Of a DNA stretch of 64,000 bases, positions 48,062 to 60,333 are shown piece after piece. Each line of letters starts with the position of its first letter. Position 1 is the stretch's first letter. Made by a program: the position numbers and the translations under genes. Below the pieces are notes generated by a model. It did not search any database, was not told the DNA's origin, and saw only the letters and a list, made by a program, of their open reading frames with translations. This DNA is from Takashimella koratensis (Eukaryota > Basidiomycota > Tremellomycetes > Trichosporonales > Tetragoniomycetaceae): NCBI GenBank assembly GCA_003116875.1, contig BCKT01000014.1:504149-568148 (forward strand), read 5' to 3'.

Positions 48062-50924
48062 TTACTCCCTTGCTTGTTCGAGGGTGTCCTCAAGGTATCC
48101 GTCTGCCAATTGGGCGACTGTAGGTCCCTCGATATCGTCGGCGCCTACCTGCCTCCACTGGTCGGGACCAGGCTCGTTGTCGCCCTTCCCTGGCCGCCTC
48201 TCGCCGAGCGGAGCAGCTGCGAGTGTCTCTCCATCTGGGATACCATCTGGCATACCATCTGCCTGACCACCTGCCATCCCGTCGACTTCACCATCGGGCA
48301 TCCCGTCGACTTCACCATCGACAGCGGTTTCAAAACTTCGTGGCCACATGGCATGTTTGAAGAAATTAGACGGATCAATGACGCGTTTGAGTCGTTCGAG
48401 TCGGGTGAAATTCGTACCATACGTCGCTGCCACGTCGTCTCTGAGAGACGATTGGAGGAACTGAAAATGTAAAGTTTGTAAGCGAAACGATACAAGTTAT
48501 CAGGCTTTGCTCGAAATTCAAGAGCACAGCACCTAAGCTACACGGATTCTGAGATACCTACACAGGGGAGAGGGCCACCGGGGGAGTGTGGGTGAATAAC
48601 TTCGTTGATCCACTTGTTGGCAGTCTGGATACATCGCTCGTCCGCTTCCGGAGACTCGTCATGGTTCCACTGGTGTAGTGCAGCGACGGTGAAGTTGGCT
48701 CGGCGATGAGATTGGGGGAAACACGAGTTTTGCACGTCACCCATCACGCTACCGCCGGTAAACTCGAAAAGCCAGGCTGAAGGATGTCAGTACGTAGATC
48801 GAACCAGGTTGTGACAGGGGTGAGGAGTGGGTTCATCTTTCTGCGGGCATGAGGACCAGAAACTCACTGCATCCGTCCGGGGCAAAGTCGAAGCGATTGC
48901 AAGTTTCGTCAATCACTTCATCAGAGAGGCTGTTGAGCATGTCACTTTTGATAAACCTGTCAAGGAGTCAGCACGCCCGATGAATACGAACCTCGTGCCT
49001 CTTTCCTGACAACTCCTTCTCGCGAGTTCTCTCCAGCCACCACCGTACTCACCACTTGCGTCCGTGTCCACCTTTAAGCACCATCTCCACCGCCAATTGC
49101 TGGCTCCCAAACGTTCTCTCCGAAAAGTCTTGGAAGATGAGAGGCGATCCCGTCCAACTTCCGAGAGCGGAGACGAACATGTTCCCTTCTGCCTGACTAC
49201 CCGAATGACAGACCTGGATGACGCAGATTGCTGGCAGACCCGGTGGACCCGCAGTCAAGATGATATTGACGTAAAGCGTCCGAGGTGAGCCCTTGATACA
49301 GTCGCGCACGTGACGGAGGAGCGAGGCGGTGATTTCTGGGTGGAAGATGTAGATAAAGTTGCCGGCGTAGACACTGGGGACGTAGTATGCCTTGGCACGG
49401 AAACGAGTGATGACACCAATAGTCGCGCCCGCTCCACGAACAGCCCACCAGATCTCTTCAGGGTCCTCGCCGTCTTTCCACTCGCCATGGTGAATCCCGT
49501 TCTCGCCGACCCACACGATCCGGCCGTCCGCGAGTACAAGCTCGGCCTCGATGATATTGTCCATCGCTAGACCGTACCGCCGACCGAGGAAGCCAAATCC
49601 GCCCGCGAGGAACTGACCCGACCCGACGGGGAAAGCAGATGATGGGACGTGGAAAGCGCCGTGCTTGGACGAACCCGTCACGTTATCAAGCGCTTTGCTG
49701 TTGGCGCCCGCCCCAAAAGTCACAATCGTGTACGCCGGTGGATCCGGGTTCGTGTTGAGCACAAGGACTTCGTCCGACTTCTTTGCAAACATCCGGGACG
49801 AGTAAAACGCGCTGGACGACCCATACAGATCGAGAGGCGCAGGGTTCGCAACTGTCGGCGAGGGATTGACGTATGTAGTTCGCGAGCGATATGCCGCTTG
49901 AGTTGTCGGGTTGGAGGACTCGGAAGGACGGACATTGGCGGGTGGAGATCCGGTAGGAGCGGCAATAGCAGGGGCTCCGCTGGACCCACTGGACGATCCC
50001 TCAAAACCGTTGGCGCTTCTCATTCTCCAGTTATTCACGTCCGAGTGAGTCGGGTAAGGGATAGTGAAAACGCCATCAGAGATGACCGGTGGCGCCGTCG
50101 AAGCGCTGGGTGTCCCATGTGCCGAGCCACTACCTGATCGTGACTCTGACCCTGTCGTAGTCGCAGGTGTCGACTCAGTCATCCCTCTCGACCCTCTGCC
50201 CTCGGTGTTCGAACTCTCTCCAGACTGCCCAGCATCGGCGGACGAACCTGAACCTGATTCAGGGCGAGGAATCTCGGGGTTCTCCATTTCGACATCGCCA
50301 TCCGGCTGCATATTGGTCCTGCGCCGTCCTCGTGAACCTTCGGCGCATGCGTCGCCGTCAAACTCGTCAGGGACACCTCGCTTCACCCCCTCTGATCCGG
50401 TTCTGGGAGCCATCGGTGGCCGGTTTGACGCTTCCCCGTCTGCCGCTGGCGGTCCTGCGTGTCCATCGACCGGCATCGAAGCGCCGTCCGCTGTCGCCTC
50501 GAACGTGTCAAACAGAGACTGCCCTTCCGACGGCAGCGCAATCGACACCTCGTCCATCAGCGAAAGATCCACCACGACATGGCCGGCGACCTAGACGAAA
50601 ACCCATGTCAACGTCGCGTAAGCGCTACTTTGAGATTTCACAACCAACGATACCCGGATAACCCAAATTTCAATAAACCCGCGTTGGGCTTAACTGTAAA
50701 AGAAAGGACGACGCTTGGAGTAGGGGAGGATCTCGCACACCAACGCTGCGTTCAATCTGATTTTCGACGAAAACTCCGCGTAGCCCGTGTCAATCGACAC
50801 CTTGACGCAGCCGGTCATACGACCTCCCTCCGGTTCATCCGCGGCCAACCGTGTTATGCCCCAAAGATGGAGACCACATGGATAAAACCCAGCGAGGAAC
50901 AAACAGGGCACCAGCAAGGGAAAC

Positions 50925-50957
<33 letters not shown>

Positions 50958-51386
50958 AAGTCTATACGACGCTAGAAGGACAGACTCGGAGAACACTCAC
51001 GCTCCACCCGTGTGTACCGAAACCACCTCCCTTGACGCTGAGTTCGAGCCCGTGTTCGGTGCAGTATCGGACGACGCGACTGACGTCGCGCGCGTTGCGA
51101 GGCTGGACAAGGGCGAGTGCAGGCGACTTGACGGCGCCGTTGAAGATGATGATACCTTTCTTAAGCCTTGAGAATGGATTGTCAGCTAAGGGTTCTTGAT
51201 AGTGTGTAAATCGGAGAAGACTCACCCGGGCTCGTCTGGACCAAAGGTTTTGGCTTGGCCCGGTGACAGGGCGGCTTTGAGCCCAGCGACAACGTCCGCC
51301 GAGCTCATGCTGGTTGAAGGCGAGTTGTGAAAGATGTGACTAGGCGCGTAGTCGAGCTGGAACCGGAACATGTCAAAGGGGTTCAT
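48062..51386 (-). CDS. FAD-linked oxidoreductase (PCMH/BBE type) with large insertion
   Basis: Oxidase or dehydrogenase of the vanillyl-alcohol-oxidase/berberine-bridge-enzyme fold; substrate unknown. Six exons: 51386-51226, 51166-51001, 50590-49053, 48956-48868, 48776-48562, 48460-48062; 855 aa. FAD-domain blocks: ALVQPRNARDVSRVVRYCTE, LSVKGGGFGTHGW, VVVDLSLMDEV, then VGSGQFLAGGFGFLGRRYGL and IIEAELVLADGRIVWVGENG. Substrate-domain beta strands follow, then the BBE C-terminus AATYGTNFTRLERLKRVIDP. Between VVVDLS and VGSG a normal enzyme has about 50 residues; here there are about 320, mostly Ser/Gly/Thr/Pro-rich with a basic patch (SRGRRRTN). The His that usually carries covalent FAD (GGH) is Phe here. 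The C-terminus has D-G-M-P-D-G-type repeats. No signal peptide is apparent. Confidence 0.88.
50926..50956 (+). repeat. Poly(A)31 in an intron
   Basis: 31 consecutive A in the 410-nt second intron (50591-51000) of the FAD oxidoreductase gene; this intron is several times longer than most others in the window. Confidence 0.85.
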
Positions 51387-53348
51387 GATGGGTGAAGGCA
51401 GGGTGAGAGGTGGAGAGGGACAGTGGAGAGGGGCAGTGGCGAGTGGGGCGGGATTGGGGGCGAGGGGAAGAGAATCAACGCACCGGAGCCTGGGCCATTT
51501 ATGCAGCGAGTTGAGCCGAGGACAATGGCGAGGGCGAGGGCGGGGGCGGGGGCGGGGGCGGGATAGACTGCGCGGGCAAAGGTAGGAGGAATGTTGGAGG
51601 GCGCCGGGGTTGACGTTGAGGAAGGAAGGAGGAAGGCAACGGTCGGGTGATGGATGGAGGACGGTGATTGATTGAGGTTGAGATTGGGGGTTTGGATTGA
51701 TTGAGGTGGAAGCAAATGCCGCCGAGGGCGCCGAGGACGAGTGGAGCGGGGCGGCCGTGATTGGATGGGCGCGAGGGCGGCGAGCGGTGGGCGAGGGAGA
51801 GCAAAGAGGTGGTGGGAATGTGGATGAGAAGGTCGGAATGAGGGTAAGTGAGGGATAATAGTGGCCGACTAAAGTGGAAGAGGTAATGTGGATGGATGGA
51901 AAGAGACAGAAGTAGGTGTGATTTGGGTTGAGACTTGACAAGAGAAACAGGAAGAGCGATTTTATTTCCTATTTCTCATTTTCAATTGGTCTTGTCTCCT
52001 TATTTTCTCTTCAGTCTTTGCATGATCGACGTAGCACGACTGCAAAGACCTCGCCTGAGCAAAACCAGGACGAGGAAAAAAAAAAGGGAACTGTTCTGGT
52101 GGAGGGATGAGGGATGAGGGATCGTCGGTTGTCGTCTGCCCACCTCTCTGCTGTCCCCCTCTCCCTCCCTCTGGGCCCAGCCCTCGTCCCCGTGTCCCCA
52201 TTACCGGCGCTTTTCGTTTTCGTTTTCAGTTGCATTCGCCGCATTCCGCCCCCCTGAGCCCTCCTGCCTCTGCAGTAGCCTCCACTCGTTTGCTCAGGAA
52301 CGGCAGGAATCAGGAAAGGCGAGTAGAGGGGGGAAGGGGGTGGGGGGTTGAGGGAGAGAGAGCCAAAGGGCGGAGAGGTGGCCGGAAGAAAAGAGTGATC
52401 GCCCAGTTGGCACGACGCTCGCTCGCCGATGGACAAGGAGGCAGAGCGCCGACTGCGGAAGCGGGGCACGGAGGACGATCCTAGCTTCCATTGCTAGGGA
52501 CGAACGGACGGACAGACAAGTGTAAGCAATACATGTCAGCATCGTCGAGGTCGAGTGTCGTCGTAAACTCCAGAGGGGGATCTGCACCATGACGACACTG
52601 CACCTACTCAATTTTCTCTTTTTTTTTTTCATTCGGTCAGGGACGCGTAAGGTAGGGTCTCATCTCGGTGTGGGAATCGCAGATCCCGAGGCAAATCGAT
52701 TTTTCTTTTTTTTTCACACGGGTGGGACCCAGAACCTTGGGCAAGGGGCAGTGAACAAGGCTAAGCCCAAGGTATGCCGACATGGTAGTACGGGGGTATT
52801 ACCATGTTTGATTACAAGCTACGGCTAGGTCGTAGGTTGAGGGGAGTAAAGTTGGGCACGGGTCAAGGTGTGGGCCGGAGGCTAGAGGACGAGGGAAGTG
52901 GCGACGCCAAAGCAAGGGGGAAACCGGGGGCGGAGATAGAGCAGAGACGGGATCAGCCGGGGACGAGCAGAGGTGCGAGATAGGCTTTGGCTAGTTGGGA
53001 ATGGTCCGTATTGGGTGGAGGTCAGCAGCGCCTCGGAGTTGACCATACCGCTGAGGACGGGCTTGTCTGGAGATGATGAGCGGCGAGGGGCGAGGGATCC
53101 AGCGTAGCGATATCCTCTACCTTACCTTATTGGATCATCCCCTTTACGGTCCGAGAAAATCCCATGATGTCAATATTTAGCTACCGTCCGTGCCATCTGT
53201 GCTACCGTCCGTGTCCCCTTGTGTGCCCGCCCCACCTCGTACATTCTCATCGCCATCCTCGTCTAGCTTGGCCCTGCCCCCTCTCCCCTCTTCCTTCCCA
53301 CCCTCTTCAACCCCCACCGAACCCACCCCAGCAACAGAAAAAGGTTGA
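51387..53348. promoter_or_regulatory. Divergent promoter region FAD oxidoreductase / eIF5-mimic
   Basis: 1962 bases. Contains a GGGGGC repeat (51541-51562), runs of T near 52615-52630 and 52703-52715, and C/T-rich leaders on both sides. No ORF with coding character was found. Confidence 0.5.
51541..51562 (+). repeat. (GGGGGC)n repeat
   Basis: Three to four hexamers, a potential G-quadruplex, upstream of the FAD oxidoreductase gene. Confidence 0.7.
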
Positions 53349-55055
53349 ATGTCTCACACGCCCACCACCTCAACGCCTTCCGTCGCGGGTAATGCACAGT
53401 CAGCCACCTCAGCAAACCAGCAGCAAGCACCAACCCCAGCAGCTCAGGCTGCAAAGCCTAGCTTGACCGGTGTCCGTATCAAGCAGCGCAAAGGTCAGGC
53501 AAAGGCCACCGCAAAGTTTGAGCCAGAGGGTGAGTCCAGTATTCGAAGCGAGCAATCGCGAGCGTAGAAGCCTAGAAGACAATTGATTGCAACGCTGAGA
53601 AGACCACTTGCTGACACACCATCAACTCATACTCGCCCCCATCAATATCATTTTCTCCCCAACATCCAGTCTTCCGAGACAGCCTTCTGCTCCACCTCGC
53701 CTTGCTCAGCACGCCCCCGACTGTCGACGAGCTCGTCTCCAAGCTTGTCCAAGCCGGCACGACCCTCGAGTTCCTCAAATACTCTGAGCAGCTCTTCGAG
53801 ATCCTCTTCGTCGGCGGTCTTCTCCAGCCTGGCGGGTCCTACCTCGACGATAAGCGATCTCCCGTCTACGTCCTCCAGCCCACCGAGGGCGAAAACGCCA
53901 CTGGTGGCTGGGAACCTGTCTCGGGGATCGTCGAGGTCCTCAAGCGTGTTATTCAGCGATACAAGTACCTCCAGAAACCGCTTGAGGACAGTTTCCTTCC
54001 GGACCTGTTGACCTACACACCGAAATGGTCGCCTGCCAACCGGGCCAAACTCGGTGAGGCCGTCGCTCGTCTCGTCATCGACCTTCAAATCAACCCCAAG
54101 TGCCTCCAGTCACTCACCCGTGACCATGTCGTCAAGGATGGCGTCGCCCTCGAATTCATCACCTACTTTTTCAAGTCGTTTGTTGCGCTCTCGACCAAGA
54201 GTGGAGATTCTTTGGCAGGGATGATGCGCCGCTCAGGTGTCAAGGACGTCCTTGCCGTCTTCCCGGCGAACAAACGCAGCAAGAAAGCCCTCGAGGATCA
54301 CTTCAAGGGCGAGGGCCTCACTCAGATCTCCGACTGGTACGACCGCGTCGCTCTCACCGAGGTCAAGGACGAGACGATTGCGAGTATCGTGCGCATGATC
54401 AACGACGAGGACTCTAACGAGCAGGTAGGTGGCAAGATTAATATCTTACTCGACCCAACCCATTGATTGGATGGGAGGAAGCTGATCTCTTTCCCTCTGT
54501 CGCAGATCGTTGAGGCGCTCCGTACCCAGCAGACCGAGAACCCGGTTCCGGACGCCGACCTGTGCGAGTGGATCTGGCAGGCGTGGATGCGCACGATGGA
54601 TTTCACTGCTCGTGCCGACCAGCTGGACGCTGCGATTGTCCAGCACGTAACTGTGAGTCATCTTCCCACTACCACTGTATCAACATCTCTCTCCTACTGT
54701 ATCAACATCTTTCTCCTAGCCTCCATTCAAGCTTTAGCCATTTCCTACTCTACCACATACTGACTCCACTGTTCAGCGTCTCGCACCTACTCTCGAACCC
54801 TTCTGCAACGGTGCCAAAGCCCAAGTCGGGATCCTCAACGCCGTCCAAGTCTACTGCTATACCGATACACGAGTGATGAAGTCGTTCCCTCAACTCGTCA
54901 AGATCCTGTACAACTCGGACTGCGTCTCGGATCAAGCTATCATCTATTGGCATCAGAAGGGTGCTAAACCTCAGGGGAAACAGCATTTCCTCAAGGTGAC
55001 CGAGGCGTTGGTCAAGTTTCTCGAAGAGCAGGATAGCGACGAGGACGACGAGTAG
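53349..55055 (+). CDS. eIF5-mimic protein (BZW/5MP), W2 domain
   Basis: Translation regulator that competes with eIF5 for eIF2 and raises start-codon stringency in other eukaryotes. Four exons: 53349-53529, 53670-54424, 54506-54652, 54777-55055; 453 aa. The N-terminal 55 residues are Ser/Thr/Ala/Gln-rich. Then comes the BZW helical region (GVRIKQRKGQAKATAKFEPE, FRDSLLLHLALLSTPPTVDE, FEILFVGGLLQPGGSYLDD) and the C-terminal W2 HEAT-like domain (LCEWIWQAWMRTMD, VGILNAVQVYCYTDTRVMKS, ILYNSDCVSDQAIIYWHQKG). The end ALVKFLEEQDSDEDDE contains the acidic/aromatic box of W2 proteins. Budding yeast lacks this gene; basidiomycetes and animals keep it. Confidence 0.95.
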
Positions 55056-55912
55056 GCCAGGGCGTAGGTACACGTGTAGGTGGAGGCGAAAAAAAGGTCT
55101 AGGTGTAGGTGAGAGAAGAGGAGGAGGCAAATAGAAAGAGGACGAGGAAGAGAAGGAGGAGGAGGAGAAGGATGTTTGGGTTGTTGTTTGTTGGTATGGT
55201 TGGTCGAGAATGAGGCGAGTCAGGTCGGTCATTCCCTACGCCATCATCTCGTTCGTCGTTGTCGCCGTGAGGGAAAAAGATCATCGGAACGAGTCAATTG
55301 TTGGTCCCTCTCCCTCTCTCCCTCACCTACTTTCTCCCTTCCCTTTCCTCCTTACCTCTTCCCCTTCCCCTTCCCCTTCCCTTTCCTAGTCCTCCGTTCC
55401 AATCTTGCATCTTCTCCCACCTCCTCACTTCCTCACTTTCCCCACCTCATCTGATAAACCAACCCTCCGTTGGGTCACGTATGTAGTCCACGTACCGAAC
55501 CCCGTCTCCCATCCTCAACCTTTAGGTGTTACATCTTCACCTTCCAGACCATTTTTGTCGTTTCTTCTCATGCATATCATTCTGATTTGTTCAAGCTCAA
55601 GGGACATTCTGCACCATCGCTGTACACCCCTCCCCCCCGATAAGCTGAATGTGACTTTTGAATGAAATGTGAAGAGTCATAGAGTAGACAACATGACATG
55701 TTTCACAAGTAACAGAGGTATCAACAATTCCGACAAATATCAACAACAACAAGTCGCAAAAACGAGTTATAACAATCCCTTATCCACTTGTGTAGGTCTC
55801 AGACTCAACACTCTTTACAAGCATACTCTTCACAAGCAAGTGTCCAGCACCGCCTGATCCCATCCACTCAGCGATGGTCCTCTCTTCATCCTCACTCGTA
55901 TCCGACCAAACA
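55056..55912. other. Convergent spacer eIF5-mimic / BTB gene
   Basis: 857 bases, pyrimidine-rich (CCTTCC repeats near 55360-55385). No gene recognised. Confidence 0.5.
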
Positions 55913-58900
55913 CTAGGCGACTCCCGTGAGGTGCCTCATCAGACCAAGCAAGACCATACCACCTTTGTTCTCCCCCCACCTGTAAACCCAAAATCAGCGA
56001 ATCTTCGGTAGACTGACAAATCTGGACTTACACTCCTGCTGAGACTTCTTGGAAACATCTATCGAGTTCAGGAGTACCTGCTACCTCTGACCAGTTGTCC
56101 GTCTGTAACTCATATCAGCATTTGTCTCCCCCATTCCATCCTCTCTTCCTTCCTCTCCATCTACTTGACAACCTTTTCCTATTCGCAATTCCCTCTCATC
56201 ACTAATCAATCCTCACTCACGATATAAGCCATAACATCCGCGTGTAGTTCCGGGTACGCATAAGTCGCCAACAACATCGGTACACACGATCTCGGTGTCA
56301 ATCTGCGCAATATCGCCAAGTGGGCGAGGGAGACGAGGTGGTCAATCGCGTACCTATGTGCGAGGGTATATATCGCCAATGGATGAGGTGGAGGCGGGGT
56401 CCGTACCGGAGGGTGCGGGTGTGGGTCGGGTGGGGGTTGAGGTGGAGAAGCAGTTGTCGTAGTCCCACTGGCAGCAGAGGTGGTAGTGGAGGAAGAAGTT
56501 CCGGGTCCAGGTGTGATACGACGCGAAGTAGGGTATCGGGGCGAAGTTGGGTGTTGAGAGGGTTTAGAAGGCGCAGGTCCACTTGGTTTCTCACCTCGCC
56601 TAGCGGGTGTGGTCGTGTTGGTGGTGGCATTGGCGATGGTAGAAGTGGCAGAGGTGGAAGTGGCCCGGGGCACGGCTGGTTTTCTAGCCGGAGTGACAGT
56701 CGTCGATGCGGTAGTGGCTGTACTCGCGATCCGAGGCGCAGGTAACGAGGCAGCTGAGATTGCCGAAGTCGCAGACAGCCGACTCACGGGTCTTGGTGAG
56801 TCAGAAGACTCACTAGGGGCCCTACCTCGATCGCCGCGGTCCGATCGAGGAGAAGTGACACTTCGCGAACCAGTGGCGGTGGGTGACATGGTCAGGGAGG
56901 CGATACTTGCGCCCAAGCTAGTTTCGCCGTCCCCAACTGCTCCACCACGGGTCTCGAGATTGAACTCGCCGTCTCCGTCGGGGATGGGGATAGGTGCCCA
57001 GGTTTCTGCCGAGAGGATACGGCGGACAATCGAGTAGTCAAGGTTATGTCGAGCCATCACGGACCGTACGCCGTCGTCGCCATCCACAGCTATCTCGTAC
57101 TCCAAGCTCCCAAAGTCATTGGCGGAAGAGATACCCTTGGCGGATATACCATCGATGCCTTTGTCGACCCCTAGACTACCGACTTGTGTAGCCGACTGGG
57201 CGGCGGCTTCACCCACGCTTTCGGCCTTGCCAAGCTGTCCGGCGTCGTCGGTTGCGGCTCCGCCGAGAACGGGGGAGAACAGGATCTCGTCGGTGTAGAT
57301 ATATCGAAGTAACCAGTACAGCGTATCGTAACCCGCATCATCAATGATGATTTCTCGCCGTCCCGAGGCGTCGCCAATGCCCACTCCCGTGAGCCCAGAA
57401 GGGCAGGCGGACTCTGCAAATCCGCCTGCGAGCATGGACTTGAAGTAGTCGAGTTGGACGAGGACCTCGCTATGTGCATACAATACACGTTTACGCACAA
57501 TCTCGACCCGTCCCGCTCCTTCCGTATCTGTCGCCCTAGCCGTAGCCGCCGACCCCAATGCAGAGGAAGACAAAGCCGAGTTCGATCCCGCCGCTGTCCC
57601 CGGACCTTTTGAGCCAGGGAGAAACTCGAGGCAGACGAACCGCACGTCACCCGTCTTGCTGTCCAGCAAAGCGGCGGCTTGGCGCGTGATTCGACGAGAG
57701 ATGAATTGTTGGTCTGCGTGGACAAGGGGAGCGCTAGCTTCGGTTGCGTGTTTGATAACTACTCGAATAGCGATCGCGTCGTCTTCGACAACTCCTTCTG
57801 TCCCCCTCCACCTGCCCGAAACTCCACCGACTTCTCCCTCACCTGATCCCGCTCCCATTCCCTGTCCCGGTCCCACCCCCGAGCCGAGTCCCATACCAAT
57901 ACCCGACCTCAACCCGGGCCCACCACCGAGGAACGTTGTGAGCGGGGGCAACGTAATCTCCCAATACTCGTGTCGTTTCGAAAAGCTCACATCCGCCGCT
58001 GTATGCCACAACCATTTGGGTTCACCGAGTCCCAGATCTCCACCGTCGATTCGGGGCGCATGGACACCGACAAAGACGTGCCGCTCGAATAAGTCGTCGG
58101 GCGGGTTGTCGGCGTATTTCGCCCACAGCGCGATCACGGCCAGCGTGAGTGTGGGACCGGGGCGGAGGGGGACCGCATCGACGGGAGAAGAGGCGGTGGA
58201 GTTGGTGCTGATCGGAATGGGCGTGGTGGAGAGCGGGTCGTCAATAGGTGGAGGGTCTAGAGTGAATACAGAGTCGTCCTCGGTATCTTCGACGGGTGTG
58301 CGCTCTGTCCAAGGTAAAGCAGTATCAGCAAGCTGTCTTCAGCTGTCCTTCCAGCTGCTCCTCGCCACCTACACCTAGAACCTGCCCATCCCTACCTCTC
58401 CACATCCAGGGATATCACTAACCACCACTCACCGAGGTGCAGTCTGTAAGCGCCATCATCAAAGCACGGTCCTTCTAACGCTGGGTGTCCATCCTCTTCT
58501 CCGTCCCCGCTCTCGAGCCGACTTTGGAGACCCGCAACATCCCGTAATACCCACTCGTACGAGGTCTGTTTACTCTCCTTGGCGCCTGAAGTGGGCCCGT
58601 ACCCTAACGGCTGGGGGGACGTACCGAATCCGAATGGCTGAGAGGCGGTGAAGCTACTTCCGCCTACCCCAACACCGCCGCTATTGATGTTTACGCCCCC
58701 ACTAGCACCACCCCCACCACCCCCACCGATACCTCCAACAAAGCCAGTGCTGGTGGATGCCCGGAAGAGGGAGGATAGGGGGACTCCGGCTCGTGAAGAA
58801 GGGGAGAAACCAGAGGTCGTGAGAGGGTAGCCAGAGCCAGAGGGGCCGGCAGTGGATGCCGGTCGACGGGAAGCGGAAGGTGTCGGGGTCCGCGATTCAC

Positions 58901-58946
58901 GCGCCGATTGAGATAGGGAATGGGAAGGGCGGTGATGGGATGCCAT
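55913..58946 (-). CDS. BTB/POZ-domain protein with MATH-like N-terminal region
   Basis: Probable Cul3-type substrate adaptor or scaffold; partner unknown. Four exons: 58946-58433, 58304-56221, 56102-56032, 55979-55913; 911 aa. Order: Ser/Gly-rich disordered N-terminus (residues 1-125); a MATH-like region split by low complexity (YEWVLRDVAGLQSRLE, DDGAYRLHL, LFERHVFVGVHAPRID, FSKRHEYWEITLPPL); then a BTB fold (RKRVLYAHSEVLVQLDYFKS, IIIDDAGYDTLYWLLRYIYT). A Ser/Thr/Pro-rich linker of about 190 residues follows, then a BACK-like helix pair (LAIYTLAHRYAIDHLVSLAH, VPMLLATYAYPELHADVMAY). The last two short exons give NWSEVAGTPELDRCFQEV and end TGVA. Splicing at AYI/GTGAGT replaces an otherwise premature stop. 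The MATH-like call is weak. Confidence 0.8.
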
Positions 58947-60333
58947 CGCGGTGGGTGAGTGTAGGGTAGGAGTGTGATAGAGAAGAGTCGGGTATGGGTG
59001 GGTGAAGGAGAGGGAGGGCGAGGATGGTGGATGGTCAAGTGAAGAGTGAGTATGGGATCTACGATATCTACTTGCTCGTATCTATGGTGTGCACCCGTTG
59101 CCCGTTGCGTCCGACAACCAGCTACACAGTCCACGTGGAATTCAATACACAATCCTCAATCCTCAATTGGCCAGTCCACTACACATTCCATCTCCTACAC
59201 ACCAGTCCCAAAGCTCGCTTCTCTCTCTCTCACTCTCTTCACTGCGTCTTGTTGCTCTTCTTGATTATGCATACGCACCATAGACCGTGGGCACTGCAGA
59301 CAAGCCGTTCTTCGGGTGTAGGGTTGGTTGCTTTACGGCGTACCCCGGCAGTGCGCTGTGCCTGGTTGCCGGTCACCTCCGGCCGTCTGGCATCCTTACG
59401 TAATATCCAGTGTTTCATCTCCCACCCCAAATTCCCGTTCCCGCGTTTTCTTCTCACAGGTCACACCCGATAGAGTCAGCAGTCAGCAAGTAGCGAGCAG
59501 CAAAGCAGCGAGCAGCAAGGGTAGAGCATTGCATTGAGCACTAGCATCGAGCATAGGTAGAGCAGTGAGTAGCAGTGGGAATCGGCAACTACCCAAGGGT
59601 TACGGTATCAAAAAGACCGACCAGCTGACCATCACCTTGCCCGTTCAGCGAAACGACCCGAGCCACGATCGACCATTCTGCATTCTGCATTATTCGTTGT
59701 TGGTTCCCACTCCCACCTTTGATTCCCACCCACCTCCCCGTCTCTCACACGCTACTCTACGTATCCTCCATCTTCACTTCTACCTCCTTACCTCTACTCC
59801 TCGGTCCACACGTCATACCCTGCCCATTGCCCTGGTGGTATTCGACCCGGGTCGATGCTCACAAAAGGAGACGAATAGTTTCCACCTTCCTCTCCTCCTT
59901 CTTTCCTTTCCTCCTCCCCTCATCTATATCTATACTCCATCTCCCTGCTTCCACCACCTCAGTCATACATCCTCCTCGCCCCTCTTCGTCTCTCCTCTCT
60001 TTCTCTCGTCATCATCTCTCGCCTACATTCACCATCCTCTCATCGCTTCTGCCCTACATCGCTCTTCATCTCACATCCACCCCGGCCCACCAAACCCCAA
60101 CATTACATTTATTCTACTTTACATCATCTTCCCTTCTCCTACCCCACCTGCACTCCATTCCACACATTGGTCCAGCCTTATCGCGCTTGGTTGAAACGCT
60201 CCAGCCCGACTTGATCCTCCCAACGGACTATTCCGCCCTTGTGACGTCGGTCCGAATCCCAACTCCCTGCCTCCTGATTCCCCCTACCCTTCCTCCCGAC
60301 TTTTACATATAACTACTCGTGTACCCATTCGAC
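58947..60333. promoter_or_regulatory. Divergent promoter/leader region BTB gene / Q-H-rich gene
   Basis: 1387 bases. An AGC-rich patch (59480-59570) and about 650 bases of C/T-rich sequence precede the Q/H-rich gene, suggesting a long 5' leader. Open frames here are low-complexity. Confidence 0.45.

Noticed and set aside
55448..55456. Third exact ATCTGATAA match
   Set aside because: Lies in a convergent 3' spacer far from iron genes; about one such match is expected by chance in the window.
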